Source: Salinispora pacifica CNR114
GTDB lineage: Bacteria; Actinomycetota; Actinomycetes; Mycobacteriales; Micromonosporaceae
Assembly (NCBI RefSeq): GCF_000514775.1
Contig: NZ_AZWO01000015.1
Location: 29,236-93,235 of the forward strand
Length of the DNA stretch: 64,000 bases
Direction: 5' to 3'
Both the position numbers and the translations under genes were made by a program. A model generated the notes under the pieces. That model saw nothing but the letters and a program-made list of their open reading frames with translations. It was not told where the DNA came from and ran no database searches. Each line of letters opens with the position of its first letter. The first letter of the stretch is position 1. Below are positions 1 through 9,763 of this stretch, one piece after another.

Positions 1-480
1 GCGCGGGGTGATCTGGGGCAGAAGATCACGGTTGATGCGCAGGGCGAGGTTCTGGAGTTGAAGAACACCGTCAATACGATGGTAGATCAGTTGTCGTCGT
101 TCGCCGATGAGGTGACCCGGGTGGCCCGGGAGGTGGGTACCGAGGGGAAGTTGGGTGGTCAGGCCCAGGTGAAGGGGGTCTCCGGGACCTGGCGGGACCT
201 GACGGACAACGTGAACTCGATGGCGTCGAACCTGACCTCGCAGGTGCGCAACATCGCCTCGGTCACGACGGCGGTCGCGCGGGGTGATCTGGGGCAGAAG
301 ATCACGGTTGACGCGCAGGGCGAGATTCTGGAGTTGAAGAACACCGTCAACACGATGGTGGATCAGTTGTCGTCGTTCGCCGATGAGGTGACCCGGGTGG
401 CCCGGGAGGTGGGTACCGAGGGGAAGTTGGGTGGTCAGGCCCAGGTGAAGGGCGTCGCCGGGACCTGGCGGGACCTCACC
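1..480 (+). repeat. Near-identical tandem DNA repeats encoding HAMP units (276-bp period)
   Basis: The sequence from base 1 recurs from base 277. Over the first 200 or so bases of each copy only a handful of differences are seen, several of them synonymous, and then the copies diverge. The array probably continues to the left of the window. Confidence 0.9.
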
Positions 481-2610
481 GAGAACGTCAACCAGCTCGC
501 CTCCACCCTGACCATTCAGCTGCGTGCGATCGCCGAGGTTTCCACCTCGGTGACCCGCGGCGACCTGACCCAGCAGATCGCGGTCGAGGCGCAGGGGGAG
601 GTCGCCGAGCTTACCGACAGCATCAACCAGATGATCGGGACCCTCCGCGAGACGACCACGGTCAATGCCGAACAGGGCTGGCTGGACTCCAACCTGGCCC
701 GGATCGGTGGATTGCTGCAGGGGCAGCGGGATCTCGGCGAGGTCTGTCGCATGATCATGATGGAGGTGACGCCGCTGGTGGACGCGCAGCTCGGCGCGTT
801 CTTCCTGATGGATGACGCCGAGGGGAACTTCCGGTTGCGGCTTACCGCCTCGTACGGCTACGTCGCTCGTGGCCAAGACGTGACGTTCGGCCCCGGCGAA
901 GGGCTGGTCGGCCAGGTGGCACTGTCTCGGCGCACGATCCGGGTCCGCGGGTCGGCGGAGAGCCGGCTCCGGCTCCGCTCCGGGCTCGCGGACACCCCAC
1001 CGGCTGATCTGGTGGTGCTACCGGTCATCTTCGAGGGCGAGTTGCTCGGCGTGATCGAGTTCGCCAGCGTGACCGCCCTCTCCGACCTACACCTCTCCTT
1101 CCTGGAACGACTCGTCCTCACCATCGGCGTCGCGGTCAACACCATCCAGGCGAACCGGCGTACCGAGGAACTGCTGGCCCAGTCGCAGCGGCTGGCCCAC
1201 GAGCTGCAGGAGCAGTCGGCCGAACTGCAGCGGACGAATGCGGAGCTGAAGGAGAAGGCGAAGCTCCTCTCCGAGCAGAAGGGCAACATCGAGACCAAGA
1301 ACCGGGAGGTCGAGCTGGCCCGGCTGGGCCTGGAGGAGACGGCACAGCAGCTCACCCGGGCCTCGGCGTACAAGTCGGAGTTCCTGGCCAACATGAGCCA
1401 CGAGCTGCGTACGCCACTGAACTCGTTGCTGCTGTTGGCCCGGCTGTTGGTGGAGAACCCGGAGCGGAACCTCAGCCCGAAACAGATCGAGTTCGCCCGG
1501 ACGATCCACAACGCCGGCACCGACCTGCTCACGCTGATCGACGACATTCTGGACCTGTCCAAGATCGAAGCTGGTCGGACGGACGTCGAGCCGGCTGAGC
1601 TTCGGTTCACCGAGGTCCGCGGCTATGTCGAGCAGGCGTTCGCCCCGCAGGCGGAGGAGAAGGGCCTCGACTTTGAGGTCCGGGTCAGTCCGGAACTGCC
1701 GAAGGAGATCGTCACCGACGTGCAGCTGCTGCAGCAGATTCTGCGGAACCTGCTCTCCAACGCGATGAAGTTCACCGACACCGGGGCGGTGCGGTTGGGG
1801 ATCGCCCCCGCGCCGGAGTCGGCGGTCTTCGACGTGCCGGCGTTGACCAACGCGCGGCAGGTGGTCGCCTTCGCCGTCATGGACACCGGGATCGGCATCT
1901 CCGACGACAAGCTGTCGATCATCTTTGAGGCCTTCCAGCAGGCCGACGGCACGACCAGCCGCCGGTACGGGGGCACCGGCCTGGGCCTGTCGATCAGTCG
2001 GGATCTGGCCCGGCTGCTGGGCGGCGCGATCGGCGTCTCGTCGGTGCCCGGGCAGGGTTCGACCTTCACCCTCTTCCTCCCCGACGTCCTGGCCCCGGAT
2101 GCGGTCGTGGCGCCGGCACCGCCCTCACCCGGCCGGGCCGGTCTCCCGTCGTCGCTACTGATGCCCGCCGTGGAGTTGCTGCCCAGCACCGCCGAGGCGG
2201 CGGCGACCCGCCAGCTGGCCGGCGCCACCGTGCTGATCGTGGACGACGACGTGCGTACGGTCTTCGCCCTGACCAGTGCCTTGGAGTTGCACGGGATGAC
2301 CGTGCTGTACGCGGACAACGGGGCCGACGGCGTACGCCTGCTGGCCGAGCATCCAGAGGCGGACATCGTACTGATGGATGCCATGATCCCCGATCAGGAC
2401 GGATACGAGACGACGCGGCAGATCCGCCGTAACCATCGCTTCGCCGACCTCCCGATCGTCTTCCTGACCGCGAAGGCGATGCCCGGTGATCGGGAGTCCG
2501 CGCTGGCGGCCGGGGGCAGCGGATACATCACCAAGCCCGTTGACCTGGACGAGTTGATCGAGCTCATCTCGTCCTGGATCAGCGGAGGCCGGAGCGAGGA
2601 GGGCCCATGA
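1..2610 (+). CDS. Hybrid sensor histidine kinase (HAMP repeats, GAF, HisKA, HATPase, receiver), 5' truncated by window edge
   Basis: The frame is open from base 1, so the N-terminus lies outside the window; 869 residues are visible. Visible codons 1 to about 215 are stacked HAMP units with a 92-residue period. Codons 225-375 look like a GAF sensor domain. A charged heptad-rich coiled coil (about 380-455) leads into HisKA with the motif SHELRTPLN and phosphoacceptor His at codon 467. The ATPase has an N box (NLLSNAMKF, about codon 587), a G1 box (DTGIG, about 628) and a G2 box (GGTGLGLS, about 657). A C-terminal receiver (about 741-865) carries the phosphoacceptor Asp at codon 793 in [11 protein letters not shown]. 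No membrane segment is visible, so it is probably a cytosolic kinase of the poly-HAMP type known from actinomycetes. It overlaps the next gene by 4 bp, suggesting one signalling operon. The ligand is unknown. Confidence 0.93.
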   Translation, partial: ARGDLGQKITVDAQGEVLELKNTVNTMVDQLSSFADEVTRVAREVGTEGKLGGQAQVKGVSGTWRDLTDNVNSMASNLTSQVRNIASVTTAVARGDLGQKITVDAQGEILELKNTVNTMVDQLSSFADEVTRVAREVGTEGKLGGQAQVKGVAGTWRDLTENVNQLASTLTIQLRAIAEVSTSVTRGDLTQQIAVEAQGEVAELTDSINQMIGTLRETTTVNAEQGWLDSNLARIGGLLQGQRDLGEVCRMIMMEVTPLVDAQLGAFFLMDDAEGNFRLRLTASYGYVARGQDVTFGPGEGLVGQVALSRRTIRVRGSAESRLRLRSGLADTPPADLVVLPVIFEGELLGVIEFASVTALSDLHLSFLERLVLTIGVAVNTIQANRRTEELLAQSQRLAHELQEQSAELQRTNAELKEKAKLLSEQKGNIETKNREVELARLGLEETAQQLTRASAYKSEFLANMSHELRTPLNSLLLLARLLVENPERNLSPKQIEFARTIHNAGTDLLTLIDDILDLSKIEAGRTDVEPAELRFTEVRGYVEQAFAPQAEEKGLDFEVRVSPELPKEIVTDVQLLQQILRNLLSNAMKFTDTGAVRLGIAPAPESAVFDVPALTNARQVVAFAVMDTGIGISDDKLSIIFEAFQQADGTTSRRYGGTGLGLSISRDLARLLGGAIGVSSVPGQGSTFTLFLPDVLAPDAVVAPAPPSPGRAGLPSSLLMPAVELLPSTAEAAATRQLAGATVLIVDDDVRTVFALTSALELHGMTVLYADNGADGVRLLAEHPEADIVLMDAMIPDQDGYETTRQIRRNHRFADLPIVFLTAKAMPGDRESALAAGGSGYITKPVDLDELIELISSWISGGRSEEGP

Positions 2611-3164
2611 CGCAGCTGGCGAAGGCGCTGCTGGTGGATGATCGGCGGGAGAACCTGACGGCCCTGGAGGCGATCCTGCAGGGGCTCCAGGTCCAGTCGG
2701 TGGCCGTGGAGAGCGGCGAGGCGGCGCTGAAGCGGCTGCTCGTTGACGACTTCGCGGTGATCCTTCTGGATGCCCAGATGCCGGAGATGGACGGCTTCGA
2801 GACGGCGAGTCACATCAAGCGGCGGGAACGAACCCGGCACGTGCCGATCATCTTCCTCACCTCCGCGGACCAGGATGCCCAGCTGGCGATGCGGGGATAC
2901 GCCGCGGGGGCGGTGGACCACCTCACCAAACCGTTCGACCCGTGGGTACTGCGGGCCAAGGTGTCGGTCTTTGTCGACCTGTGGGTGAAGACCGGGCAGC
3001 TGACTGCGCAGTCGACCCTGCTCCAGGAGCAGGAGACCCAGCGGCGGCTGCTGACCGACGCCATTGACGAGGCCACCGCGTTGCTTCGCGCCGAGACCGA
3101 CCCGGCGGCGGTGCAGCGCGCGATCGGCCTGCTGGAGCAGGCCCGCTGGGGCAACATCGGCTGA
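2607..3164 (+). CDS. Response regulator, receiver domain with C-terminal helical tail
   Basis: 185 residues. The N-terminal 120 residues form a CheY-like receiver: acidic pair in LLVDDRRENL, phosphoacceptor Asp55 in LLDAQMPEMDG, conserved Thr/Ser in FLTSAD and Lys in LTKPFDP. The remaining 60 residues are helical and charged (QSTLLQEQETQRRLL) with no DNA-binding or enzyme domain, so output is probably by protein contact. The ATG overlaps the stop of the hybrid kinase, implying translational coupling and that the kinase is its likely phosphodonor. Single-domain regulators of this type often act with HAMP/GAF kinases and STAS proteins; the pairing here is inferred from position. Confidence 0.9.
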   Translation: MTQLAKALLVDDRRENLTALEAILQGLQVQSVAVESGEAALKRLLVDDFAVILLDAQMPEMDGFETASHIKRRERTRHVPIIFLTSADQDAQLAMRGYAAGAVDHLTKPFDPWVLRAKVSVFVDLWVKTGQLTAQSTLLQEQETQRRLLTDAIDEATALLRAETDPAAVQRAIGLLEQARWGNIG

Positions 3165-3167
3165 GAA

Positions 3168-3491
3168 TCAGTCGTCGCGAATCATCAGGGCGCTCCGCAG
3201 ACCGGTGATGTCGAGGACGCGGCGCAGGAACTCGGCCACGTTGGTGAGGACCAGCAGACTCTGGGAGTGACTGGTCTTGCGGCTGAGCACGACCAGCGTG
3301 CCCAGACCCTGCGAGTCGCAGAAGGTGACGGCCGCCAGGTCCAGCACAATCCGTGGGGGCGGTTCGGTCAGCACCTCGTTGACGACGGTGGAGAGCTGGG
3401 CGGCCGTCATCATGTCGATCTCACCGGCGAGGCGAAGGACAACCTCGTCCCCCAACCGGTGTAACGTGATGGACAGTTCGGCACGATCCAC
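3168..3491 (-). CDS. STAS-domain anti-sigma factor antagonist
   Basis: 107 residues, a complete single STAS domain of the SpoIIAA/RsbV type. The conserved phosphorylatable serine is Ser60 in the motif FCDSQGLG. In the family, the unphosphorylated form binds an anti-sigma kinase and frees a sigma factor. It is convergent with the response regulator (3-bp gap), so no common operon, but proximity to a hybrid kinase and receiver suggests a stress or development partner-switch circuit. Target anti-sigma factor and sigma factor are not in the window. Confidence 0.88.
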   Translation of the reverse strand: MDRAELSITLHRLGDEVVLRLAGEIDMMTAAQLSTVVNEVLTEPPPRIVLDLAAVTFCDSQGLGTLVVLSRKTSHSQSLLVLTNVAEFLRRVLDITGLRSALMIRDD

Positions 3492-3627
3492 CCGGCCAGC
3501 CTAACGCGGCCGGTCGACGCCACCATGACGGCGAGTTGCCGCGGCCCCGGCCGCGGTGTGGCGGTAACCCATGAGTCCCCGGGGTGCCTGCCGGTCTGCC
3601 CGCCGACGCTGACACAATGGCGACATC

Positions 3628-4965
3628 GTGACCGACGTTTTCCCTGCCGGACCCGGCCGCTACCCGGCCGCCGCGCCGGCCTCCGAGGCCCTGTTCGACC
3701 GCGCCTGCGCTCTTGTGCCCGGCGGGGTGAACTCCCCTGTCCGCGCGTTCCGTGCCGTCGGCGGCACCCCGCGCTTCATCGTCCGGGGGGAGGGGCCGTG
3801 GCTCTACGACGCCGACGGGCGGCGCTACGTCGACCTGGTCTGCTCGTGGGGCCCCATGATCCTCGGGCACGCCCACCCCGCCGTGGTGGAGGCCCTTCGC
3901 TCCGCCGCCGCGCTCGGCACGAGCTTCGGCGCCCCCACCCCGGGTGAGGTGGAACTGGCGGCGGAGATCGTTGACCGTGCGCCCGTCGAGCAGGTACGGC
4001 TGGTCAACTCGGGGACCGAGGCCACCATGTCGGCGATCCGGCTGGCCCGGGGCTACACCGGCCGTACCCGGATCATCAAGTTCGCGGGCTGCTACCACGG
4101 ACATTCGGACGCGTTGCTCGCCGCCGCCGGTTCCGGTGTCGCCACCCTCGGCCTGCCCGACTCGCCGGGCGTGACCGGCGCGGCGGCCGGGGACACCATC
4201 GTGCTGCCGTACAACGACCTCGCCGCCGTCGAGGCGGTCTTCGCCGCCGAGGGCCCGCAGATCGCCGCGGTGATTACCGAGTCCGCCGCCGGCAACATGG
4301 GCGTGGTCGCACCCCGCGACAACTTCAACCAGCGCCTCGCCGCCCTCGCCCACGCGAACGGTGCGCTGTTGATCGTGGACGAGGTCATGACCGGCTTCCG
4401 GGTCTCCCGCGCCGGGTGGCACGGCCTCGACCCCTGCGCCGCCGACCTCTGGACCTACGGCAAGGTCATGGGGGGCGGCCTCCCTGCGGCCGCCTTCGGC
4501 GGGCGAGCGGAGATCATGTCCCAGCTGGCTCCGGCCGGCCCGGTCTACCAGGCCGGCACCCTCTCCGGTAACCCGCTCGCCTGCGCCGCCGGGCTCACCA
4601 CGCTGCGACTCGCCGACGATGCCCTCTACCGCCGGCTGGACGAGACGGCCGCCGTCGTGGGCCGGCTCGCCAGCGAGGCGCTCGCCGCCGCCGGAGTGCC
4701 GCACCGGCTGTCCTCCGCCGGCAACATGTTCTCAATCTTCTTCACCGACGCCGACGTCTTTGACTACGCCACCGCGAGTGCCCAGCAGGTGCCCGCGTTC
4801 AGGGCGTTCTTCCACGCGATGCTGGCGGCCGGCGTCTACCTGCCGCCGAGCGCCTTCGAATCGTGGTTCGTCTCGGCGGCGATTGACGACGCCGCCCTGG
4901 AGCAGCTCGCCGCGGCGCTGCCAGCGGCGGCGGCAGCGGCAGCCGCGGCAGGTCACGGGGGGTAG
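3628..4965 (+). CDS. hemL: Glutamate-1-semialdehyde 2,1-aminomutase
   Basis: 445 residues, a class III PLP aminotransferase. It converts glutamate-1-semialdehyde to 5-aminolevulinate in the C5 route to heme. Family marks are the N-terminal [15 protein letters not shown], the substrate-binding [16 protein letters not shown] and the PLP lysine K279 in [11 protein letters not shown]. The C-terminus ends in an alanine tract. GTG 3628 was chosen because homology begins just after it; there is no Shine-Dalgarno sequence but a CACAAT hexamer lies 9 nt upstream, so a leaderless transcript is possible. The stop overlaps the next gene by 1 bp. Position beside cytochrome c maturation genes fits heme supply. 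Confidence 0.96.
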   Translation: MTDVFPAGPGRYPAAAPASEALFDRACALVPGGVNSPVRAFRAVGGTPRFIVRGEGPWLYDADGRRYVDLVCSWGPMILGHAHPAVVEALRSAAALGTSFGAPTPGEVELAAEIVDRAPVEQVRLVNSGTEATMSAIRLARGYTGRTRIIKFAGCYHGHSDALLAAAGSGVATLGLPDSPGVTGAAAGDTIVLPYNDLAAVEAVFAAEGPQIAAVITESAAGNMGVVAPRDNFNQRLAALAHANGALLIVDEVMTGFRVSRAGWHGLDPCAADLWTYGKVMGGGLPAAAFGGRAEIMSQLAPAGPVYQAGTLSGNPLACAAGLTTLRLADDALYRRLDETAAVVGRLASEALAAAGVPHRLSSAGNMFSIFFTDADVFDYATASAQQVPAFRAFFHAMLAAGVYLPPSAFESWFVSAAIDDAALEQLAAALPAAAAAAAAAGHGG

Positions 4966-5618
4966 TGACGGTGAGTAAGACAGTGGTCCACGTGCTGCGA
5001 CACGGTGAGGTGCACAACCCGGAGGGCATCCTGTACGGGCGGCTGCCGGGCTTCCGCCTGTCGGAGTTGGGCGTGCAGATGGCGAAGGCCGCCGCGCAGG
5101 GCCTCGCCGAGCGGGAGGTGGTGCACGTCGTCGCCAGCCCGCTGGAGCGCGCCCAGCAGACCGCCGAGCCGATCGCCGCGCAGTTCGGGCTTCCGATCGG
5201 GGTCGACGAGCGGTTGATCGAGAGCGCGAACTGGTTCGAGGGTAAGAAGGTCTCGCCCGGCGACGGTTCGTTCCGTGACCCGCGAAACTGGTGGGTGCTG
5301 CGGGACCCGGTCACCCCCTCCTGGGGCGAGGCGTACCGCGCCATCGCGGAGCGAATGCTCGCCGCCCTGCAGGCCGCTCGGGAGGCTGCGCAGGGGCGGG
5401 AGGCGGTGCTCGTCTCCCACCAGCTGCCGATCTGGACGCTGCGTCGATTCGTCGAGCGTAAGCGCCTCTGGCACGACCCGCGCAAGCGGCAGTGCGGGCT
5501 GGCCAGCCTCACCACCTTTCACTTCGAGGGGGCGAAGGTGGTCGGGATCGGCTACACCGAGCCGGCCGCCCACCTGATCGCGATGTCGTCGACGGCTCGG
5601 ACCGCCAAGGGGGCCTGA
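4965..5618 (+). CDS. Histidine phosphatase family protein (phosphoglycerate mutase-like)
   Basis: 217 residues. The catalytic histidine is in the N-terminal LRHGEV motif, followed by the family features ASPLERAQQTAEPIA and, near the C-terminus, VLVSHQLPIW carrying the second histidine. The fold uses a phosphohistidine intermediate; members act on sugar phosphates, nucleotides or proteins, and the substrate cannot be read from sequence. GTG 4965 overlaps the hemL stop; GTG 4971 is an alternative start. It runs into the downstream thiol-disulfide gene with an overlapping TGATG, so the hemL-to-ccs genes are probably one transcript. This gene commonly sits at this place in actinobacterial ccs clusters. 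Confidence 0.88.
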   Translation: MTVSKTVVHVLRHGEVHNPEGILYGRLPGFRLSELGVQMAKAAAQGLAEREVVHVVASPLERAQQTAEPIAAQFGLPIGVDERLIESANWFEGKKVSPGDGSFRDPRNWWVLRDPVTPSWGEAYRAIAERMLAALQAAREAAQGREAVLVSHQLPIWTLRRFVERKRLWHDPRKRQCGLASLTTFHFEGAKVVGIGYTEPAAHLIAMSSTARTAKGA

Positions 5619-6193
5619 TGACTCTCCGGAGGTGGGCCGCCGGTCTGCTCGCCACCCTGGTCGCGGTGGCACTCGCCGCCTGCGCCACCCCGGACTGGGG
5701 GCAGGCCTGCGGTACCAACTCCGACGGCGTGATCGAGTGCGCTCCGGATCAGCGTTCTGCCGCGCCCGAGCTCGCCGGTGAGCTGCTCGAAGGGGGCAGC
5801 TACGACGTGGCGCAGGACCGCGGGCAGGTCGTGGTGGTCAACTTCTGGGGCTCGTGGTGCGCGCCCTGCCGAGCGGAGGCCGATGACCTGGAGGCCACCT
5901 ACCAGGCCACCAAGGGCTCCGGGGTGACCTTCCTCGGCATCAACGTGCAGGACAGCCGGGACAAGGCGATCGCCTTCGAGGAGGGCCGGGTCACCTACCC
6001 GAGCATCTTCGATCCCGGCAGCCGACTGGCGTTGGAGCTGGACATCCCACCGAACACCATCCCGGCGACGGTTGTGCTGGACCGGGACGGGCGGATCGCG
6101 GCGGTGATCCGGGCCGCCGTCCGGCAGGAGGGGCTTCAACCGATCGTCGAGCGGGTCGCCGCGGAGTCGCCCGCCTCGACCGGCGGCCACTGA
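5618..6193 (+). CDS. resA: TlpA/ResA-like thiol-disulfide oxidoreductase lipoprotein
   Basis: 191 residues from ATG 5618, which overlaps the preceding stop; a longer upstream frame is not used because the signal peptide starts here. Residues 1-22 form a lipoprotein signal with lipobox LAAC. The thioredoxin fold holds the redox pair C81-A-P-C84 in NFWGSWCAPCRAE, and cis-Pro region PNTIPAT. It acts on the outer membrane face, reducing apocytochrome c CXXCH thiols so heme can be attached. It is followed at once by ccdA, its electron donor, and by the ResB/CcsA heme-ligation pair, which gives a complete System II set. Confidence 0.93.
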   Translation: MTLRRWAAGLLATLVAVALAACATPDWGQACGTNSDGVIECAPDQRSAAPELAGELLEGGSYDVAQDRGQVVVVNFWGSWCAPCRAEADDLEATYQATKGSGVTFLGINVQDSRDKAIAFEEGRVTYPSIFDPGSRLALELDIPPNTIPATVVLDRDGRIAAVIRAAVRQEGLQPIVERVAAESPASTGGH

Positions 6194-7050
6194 TGGGCGA
6201 GACGTTCCGGGAGATCGCGCAGTCCGGCCCACTGCTGCTCGCCATCGGCACGGCGGCACTGGCCGGGCTGGTCAGCTTTCTGTCCCCGTGCGTCCTGCCG
6301 TTGATGCCCGGCTACCTCTCCTACGTGACCGGTCTGGCCGGCGCCGACCTGGAAGGTCGGGGAGCGGGCGACGACTCCCGCCGCACGCCACCGGTGGCCG
6401 GGGGAGACCCGGGGGGCGGCGCCGGGGCGGTCGCGGTGCGGGAGCAGACCGCCCGGCGTGGGACCATGGCCGTCAAGGGCCGGGTGCTCGCCGGCACGCT
6501 GCTGTTCATCGCCGGCTTCACCGCCGTCTTCACCGTCACCGCGGTCCTGGTCACCACGGTCGGCCAGGTCCTCTTCGCCCACGAGCGGACGCTGGAGATC
6601 GTCATCGGCGGCGTGGTGGTGCTGCTCGGACTGGGCTACCTCGGCGTGGTCCCGGGGCTGCAGCGCGAGCTGCGTATCCAACGGCTGCCGGCCGCCGGGC
6701 TGCTCGGCGCGCCGGTGCTCGGCGCGGTCTTCGCGCTCAGCTGGCTGCCCTGCACCGGCCCGACCCTCGGTGCGGTGATGGGCATGGCCCTCGTCGAGGG
6801 GCAGACCAACCGGGCAGTGGTACTGGCCGTCGCGTACTGCCTTGGGCTGGGGGTGCCGTTTGTCCTCTTCGGGCTGGGGTTCCACCGCCTGCTCGGGGTC
6901 TTCCAGGCGGTACGTCGCAACAGCCGGTGGGTCACCCGGATCGGCGGCGGATTGCTGATCCTGATCGGCCTCGCGCTCGTCACCGGTGGGTGGACCAGCT
7001 TCGTGACCCTGCTGCAGACCACCTTCGGGACGGGCCAGGTAAGCATCTGA
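6193..7050 (+). CDS. ccdA: Cytochrome c biogenesis protein CcdA (DsbD transmembrane domain family)
   Basis: 285 residues with about six membrane helices. The two conserved cysteines for electron relay are in FLSPCVLPLMPGY (helix 1) and SWLPCTGPTLGAV (helix 4). It passes electrons from cytoplasmic thioredoxin to the TlpA/ResA partner encoded just upstream. ATG 6193 overlaps the resA stop. Odd feature: between helix 1 and the next helix is a hydrophilic Gly/Asp/Arg-rich insert of about 45 residues (roughly residues 53-95) not needed in compact CcdA proteins. Confidence 0.93.
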   Translation: MGETFREIAQSGPLLLAIGTAALAGLVSFLSPCVLPLMPGYLSYVTGLAGADLEGRGAGDDSRRTPPVAGGDPGGGAGAVAVREQTARRGTMAVKGRVLAGTLLFIAGFTAVFTVTAVLVTTVGQVLFAHERTLEIVIGGVVVLLGLGYLGVVPGLQRELRIQRLPAAGLLGAPVLGAVFALSWLPCTGPTLGAVMGMALVEGQTNRAVVLAVAYCLGLGVPFVLFGLGFHRLLGVFQAVRRNSRWVTRIGGGLLILIGLALVTGGWTSFVTLLQTTFGTGQVSI

Positions 7051-8687
7051 TGACGGTCACCGACGACCGGCCGGCACCGCCGGCCGAGACCCCCCGGCGC
7101 CGCCCCAACCCGGTACTGGCGCTGCTGCGTAACTCCTGGCGGCAGCTCACCAGCATGCGTACGGCGCTGGTGCTGCTCTTCCTGCTGGCGATCGCCGCGA
7201 TTCCCGGGTCGGTTCTGCCGCAGCGCGGCGTCAACCCCGAGGACGTCCGGGACTACTTCGTCGCGTACCCCGATCTGGCGCCGGTGCTGGACCGGCTCGG
7301 CGCCTTCGACGCGTTCGGCTCGGTCTGGTTCTCCGCCATCTACCTGTTGCTCTTCACCTCGCTGGTCGGCTGCATCACGCCCCGACTGCGTGAGCACGTC
7401 CGTGCCCTGCGGTCCAAGCCACCCGCGGCGCCGAAGCGGCTGGACCGGTTGCCCCAGCACACCGTGTTCGCGGCCCCGGCCGGTGGCGCGCCGGCGATCG
7501 CCGCCGTGCTGCGCCGGCACCGCTGGCGGGTGGCGGTACGCGGCGACGAGGTGTCGGCCGAGAAGGGCTACCTGAAGGAGACCGGCAACCTGCTCTTCCA
7601 CGCCTCGTTGGTGGTGGTGCTCGTCGGTGTCGCCCTCGGCTCCTGGTACGGCTGGAGTGGTAACCGGGTCCTGGTCGCCGGCGCGGACAACGCCTTCTGC
7701 AACACGCAGCAGCAGTACGCCGAGACGTCGTTCGGCCCCCAGGTGGCCAGCGCCGATCTGCCCCGCTTCTGCCTGCAGCTGGACGACTTCGAGGCGAGGT
7801 TCCTGGAGTCCAACGGCCAGCCGGAGTTCTTCAACGCCAAGGTGACCGTGGACGAGAACGGCGGCACCCCCCGCCCGGCGGAGTTCTCGGTGAACTCGCC
7901 GCTGCGGCTGGACGGGGCGAACGTCTACCTGCTCGGCCACGGATACGCCCCGGTGGTCCGCTACACCGACCGGTTCGGGCGGAGCCAGACCAGCCCGAAC
8001 CCCTTCCTGAGCACCGGGGACATCGGCTTGACCGGGGAGGGGCTGGCGGCCTTCCCGGACGCGAACGTCGACCCGGCCACCGGTGAGCGGGACCCGGAGC
8101 TCCAGGTGGCCTTCAGCGGTCTGTACCTGCCGACCGCCCCACAGCAGGCTCCGTTCGTCCGTTCGGAGTTCCCGACCGAGCGCAATCCGCTGCTCAATCT
8201 CGTTGCTTACCGGGGCAATCTGGGGCTGGATGCCGGTATCCCCGGCTCGGTGTACAAGCTGGACCAGCGGCAGGTCGACGCCGGCCGGGTCAAGGAGGTC
8301 GGCACCAAGCTGCTTCAGGTCGGTGAGGTCTGGACCCTGGACGACGGCACCACGTTGGAGTTCCTGGGCACCGAGCCGTACATCGTCCTGTCCGTGCGGC
8401 ACGACCCGGGCTCGACGCTGCTGCTGATCAGTTCGGGCACGCTGCTGCTGGGCCTGATGGGCTCGCTCTTCGGCCGCCGCCGGCGGGTCTTCTTCCGGGT
8501 ACGCCCGGCCGACCCCGCGGGTGAATCTTCGACGCCCGGTAGTAGTTTGGTCGACGCCGGTGGTCTGCCGCGCGTTGACCATCCCGGCTTCGCCGACGAA
8601 TTCACCCGGCTCGTCGCGGCGGTCAGCGGAGCCGGGCGGCGGGCCGATCCTGATGGGCCGGCCGGAGCGCGAGTAGGAGCCGAGTGA
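7050..8687 (+). CDS. resB: Cytochrome c biogenesis protein ResB
   Basis: 545 residues from ATG 7050, which overlaps the ccdA stop; the frame is open further upstream but that part is a shadow of ccdA. N-terminal transmembrane helices (LRTALVLLFLLAIAAIPGS, VWFSAIYLLLFTSLVGC), a third helix near residue 190 (LLFHASLVVVLVGVALGSW), a large extracytoplasmic domain and a last helix (STLLLISSGTLLLGLMGSL). ResB works with CcsA as the System II cytochrome c synthetase that moves heme out and ligates it to apocytochrome c. The tail after the last helix is Arg/Ser rich. Confidence 0.94.
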   Translation: MTVTDDRPAPPAETPRRRPNPVLALLRNSWRQLTSMRTALVLLFLLAIAAIPGSVLPQRGVNPEDVRDYFVAYPDLAPVLDRLGAFDAFGSVWFSAIYLLLFTSLVGCITPRLREHVRALRSKPPAAPKRLDRLPQHTVFAAPAGGAPAIAAVLRRHRWRVAVRGDEVSAEKGYLKETGNLLFHASLVVVLVGVALGSWYGWSGNRVLVAGADNAFCNTQQQYAETSFGPQVASADLPRFCLQLDDFEARFLESNGQPEFFNAKVTVDENGGTPRPAEFSVNSPLRLDGANVYLLGHGYAPVVRYTDRFGRSQTSPNPFLSTGDIGLTGEGLAAFPDANVDPATGERDPELQVAFSGLYLPTAPQQAPFVRSEFPTERNPLLNLVAYRGNLGLDAGIPGSVYKLDQRQVDAGRVKEVGTKLLQVGEVWTLDDGTTLEFLGTEPYIVLSVRHDPGSTLLLISSGTLLLGLMGSLFGRRRRVFFRVRPADPAGESSTPGSSLVDAGGLPRVDHPGFADEFTRLVAAVSGAGRRADPDGPAGARVGAE

Positions 8688-9679
8688 TGTCCGTACTCTC
8701 CGACCAGCTGGTGACCTTCTCGATCCTGGCCTACCTGGTCGCGATGGTGGTGCACGCCGTCGAGTACGCGCTGGGCAACGCCCGCGTTCGCGTCGCCCCG
8801 CCCGCCCGCGAGCTGGTCGGCGCCGGGGTCGGGGCGGCCCGCGGTGCGGGTTCCGGGCCGGAGCCGACCGTCCGTGCTGCCACCGCCGCCCAGCGGACTG
8901 CCGCTCAGCGGACCGCCGCCCGCGCCCGGATGGCCGGCCTGGGCGCGGTCGCTGTGACCGTGCTGGCCGCCCTGCTGCACCTCGGTGCGCTGATCGCCCG
9001 CGGGGTCGCGGCCGACCGGATGCCCTGGGGCAACATGTACGAGTTCGTCCTGACGGTCTCCTTCATCGGGGTCGCCAGTTGGTTCGTCGTGCTCTGGAAG
9101 CGCCCCACGCTGCGCCGGCTCGGGCTGCTCCTGACGCTGGTGATGGTGCTGCTGGTGGCCACCGCCGAGCTGCTGCTCTACACCCCGATCGTGCCGCTGG
9201 TGCCGGCGCTCAACTCCTACTGGTTCATCATTCACGTCGCCACGATCGTCTTCAGCTCCGGCATTTTCCTGCTCGGCGTGGTACCAGCGTGCGCCTACCT
9301 GATGCGGGCCGGCTACGAGCAGGGTCGGCGCAGCTTTCCCTACCTGTTGGCGAAGCGCATGCCGGCCGCGGCGGCCCTGGAGCGATTGACCTTCCGGCTG
9401 CACGCCTTCTCGTTCCCGATCTTCACCTTCGCGGTGATCGCCGGCGCGATCTGGGCCGAGGCAGCGTGGGGTCGTGCGTGGGGCTGGGACCCGAAGGAGA
9501 TTTGGGCGTTCATCTCCTGGGTGGTGTACGCCGGCTATCTGCACGCCCGAGCCACCCCGAGCGTCAAACGGAACGTGGCCACCTGGCTCGCGATCCTGGG
9601 TTTCCTCACCGTGATGATGAACCTCTTCGGCGTGAACATCTTCTTCGAGGGGCTGCACTCCTACGGCGGCCTCGACTGA
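8687..9679 (+). CDS. ccsB: Cytochrome c biogenesis protein CcsA/CcsB (heme-handling, WWD domain)
   Basis: 330 residues and about eight membrane helices. The tryptophan-rich heme-binding motif is near the C-terminus: WGRAWGWDPKEIWAFISW. Histidines flanking it (IIHVATIVF and GYLHARA) are likely axial heme ligands as in the family. ATG 8687 overlaps the resB stop (TGATG); a GTG 3 bp upstream is possible. With ResB it forms the System II synthetase. Residues 45-80 form a Gly/Ala/Arg-rich cytoplasmic loop typical of actinobacterial members. It is the last gene of the hemL-ccs run. Confidence 0.94.
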   Translation: MSVLSDQLVTFSILAYLVAMVVHAVEYALGNARVRVAPPARELVGAGVGAARGAGSGPEPTVRAATAAQRTAAQRTAARARMAGLGAVAVTVLAALLHLGALIARGVAADRMPWGNMYEFVLTVSFIGVASWFVVLWKRPTLRRLGLLLTLVMVLLVATAELLLYTPIVPLVPALNSYWFIIHVATIVFSSGIFLLGVVPACAYLMRAGYEQGRRSFPYLLAKRMPAAAALERLTFRLHAFSFPIFTFAVIAGAIWAEAAWGRAWGWDPKEIWAFISWVVYAGYLHARATPSVKRNVATWLAILGFLTVMMNLFGVNIFFEGLHSYGGLD

Positions 9680-9763
9680 TCCCGTAGCACGACACGTGCT
9701 CGAGGCCCCGTTCCCGCACCCCGGCTGGGGTGGTGGGCCGGGCGGTGGGGGAGACTTGCGGGT

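Noticed and set aside
6288..7049. A 254-codon N-terminal extension of ResB
   Set aside because: It is the shadow of ccdA in another frame; the ResB family sequence and membrane helix start right after ATG 7050.
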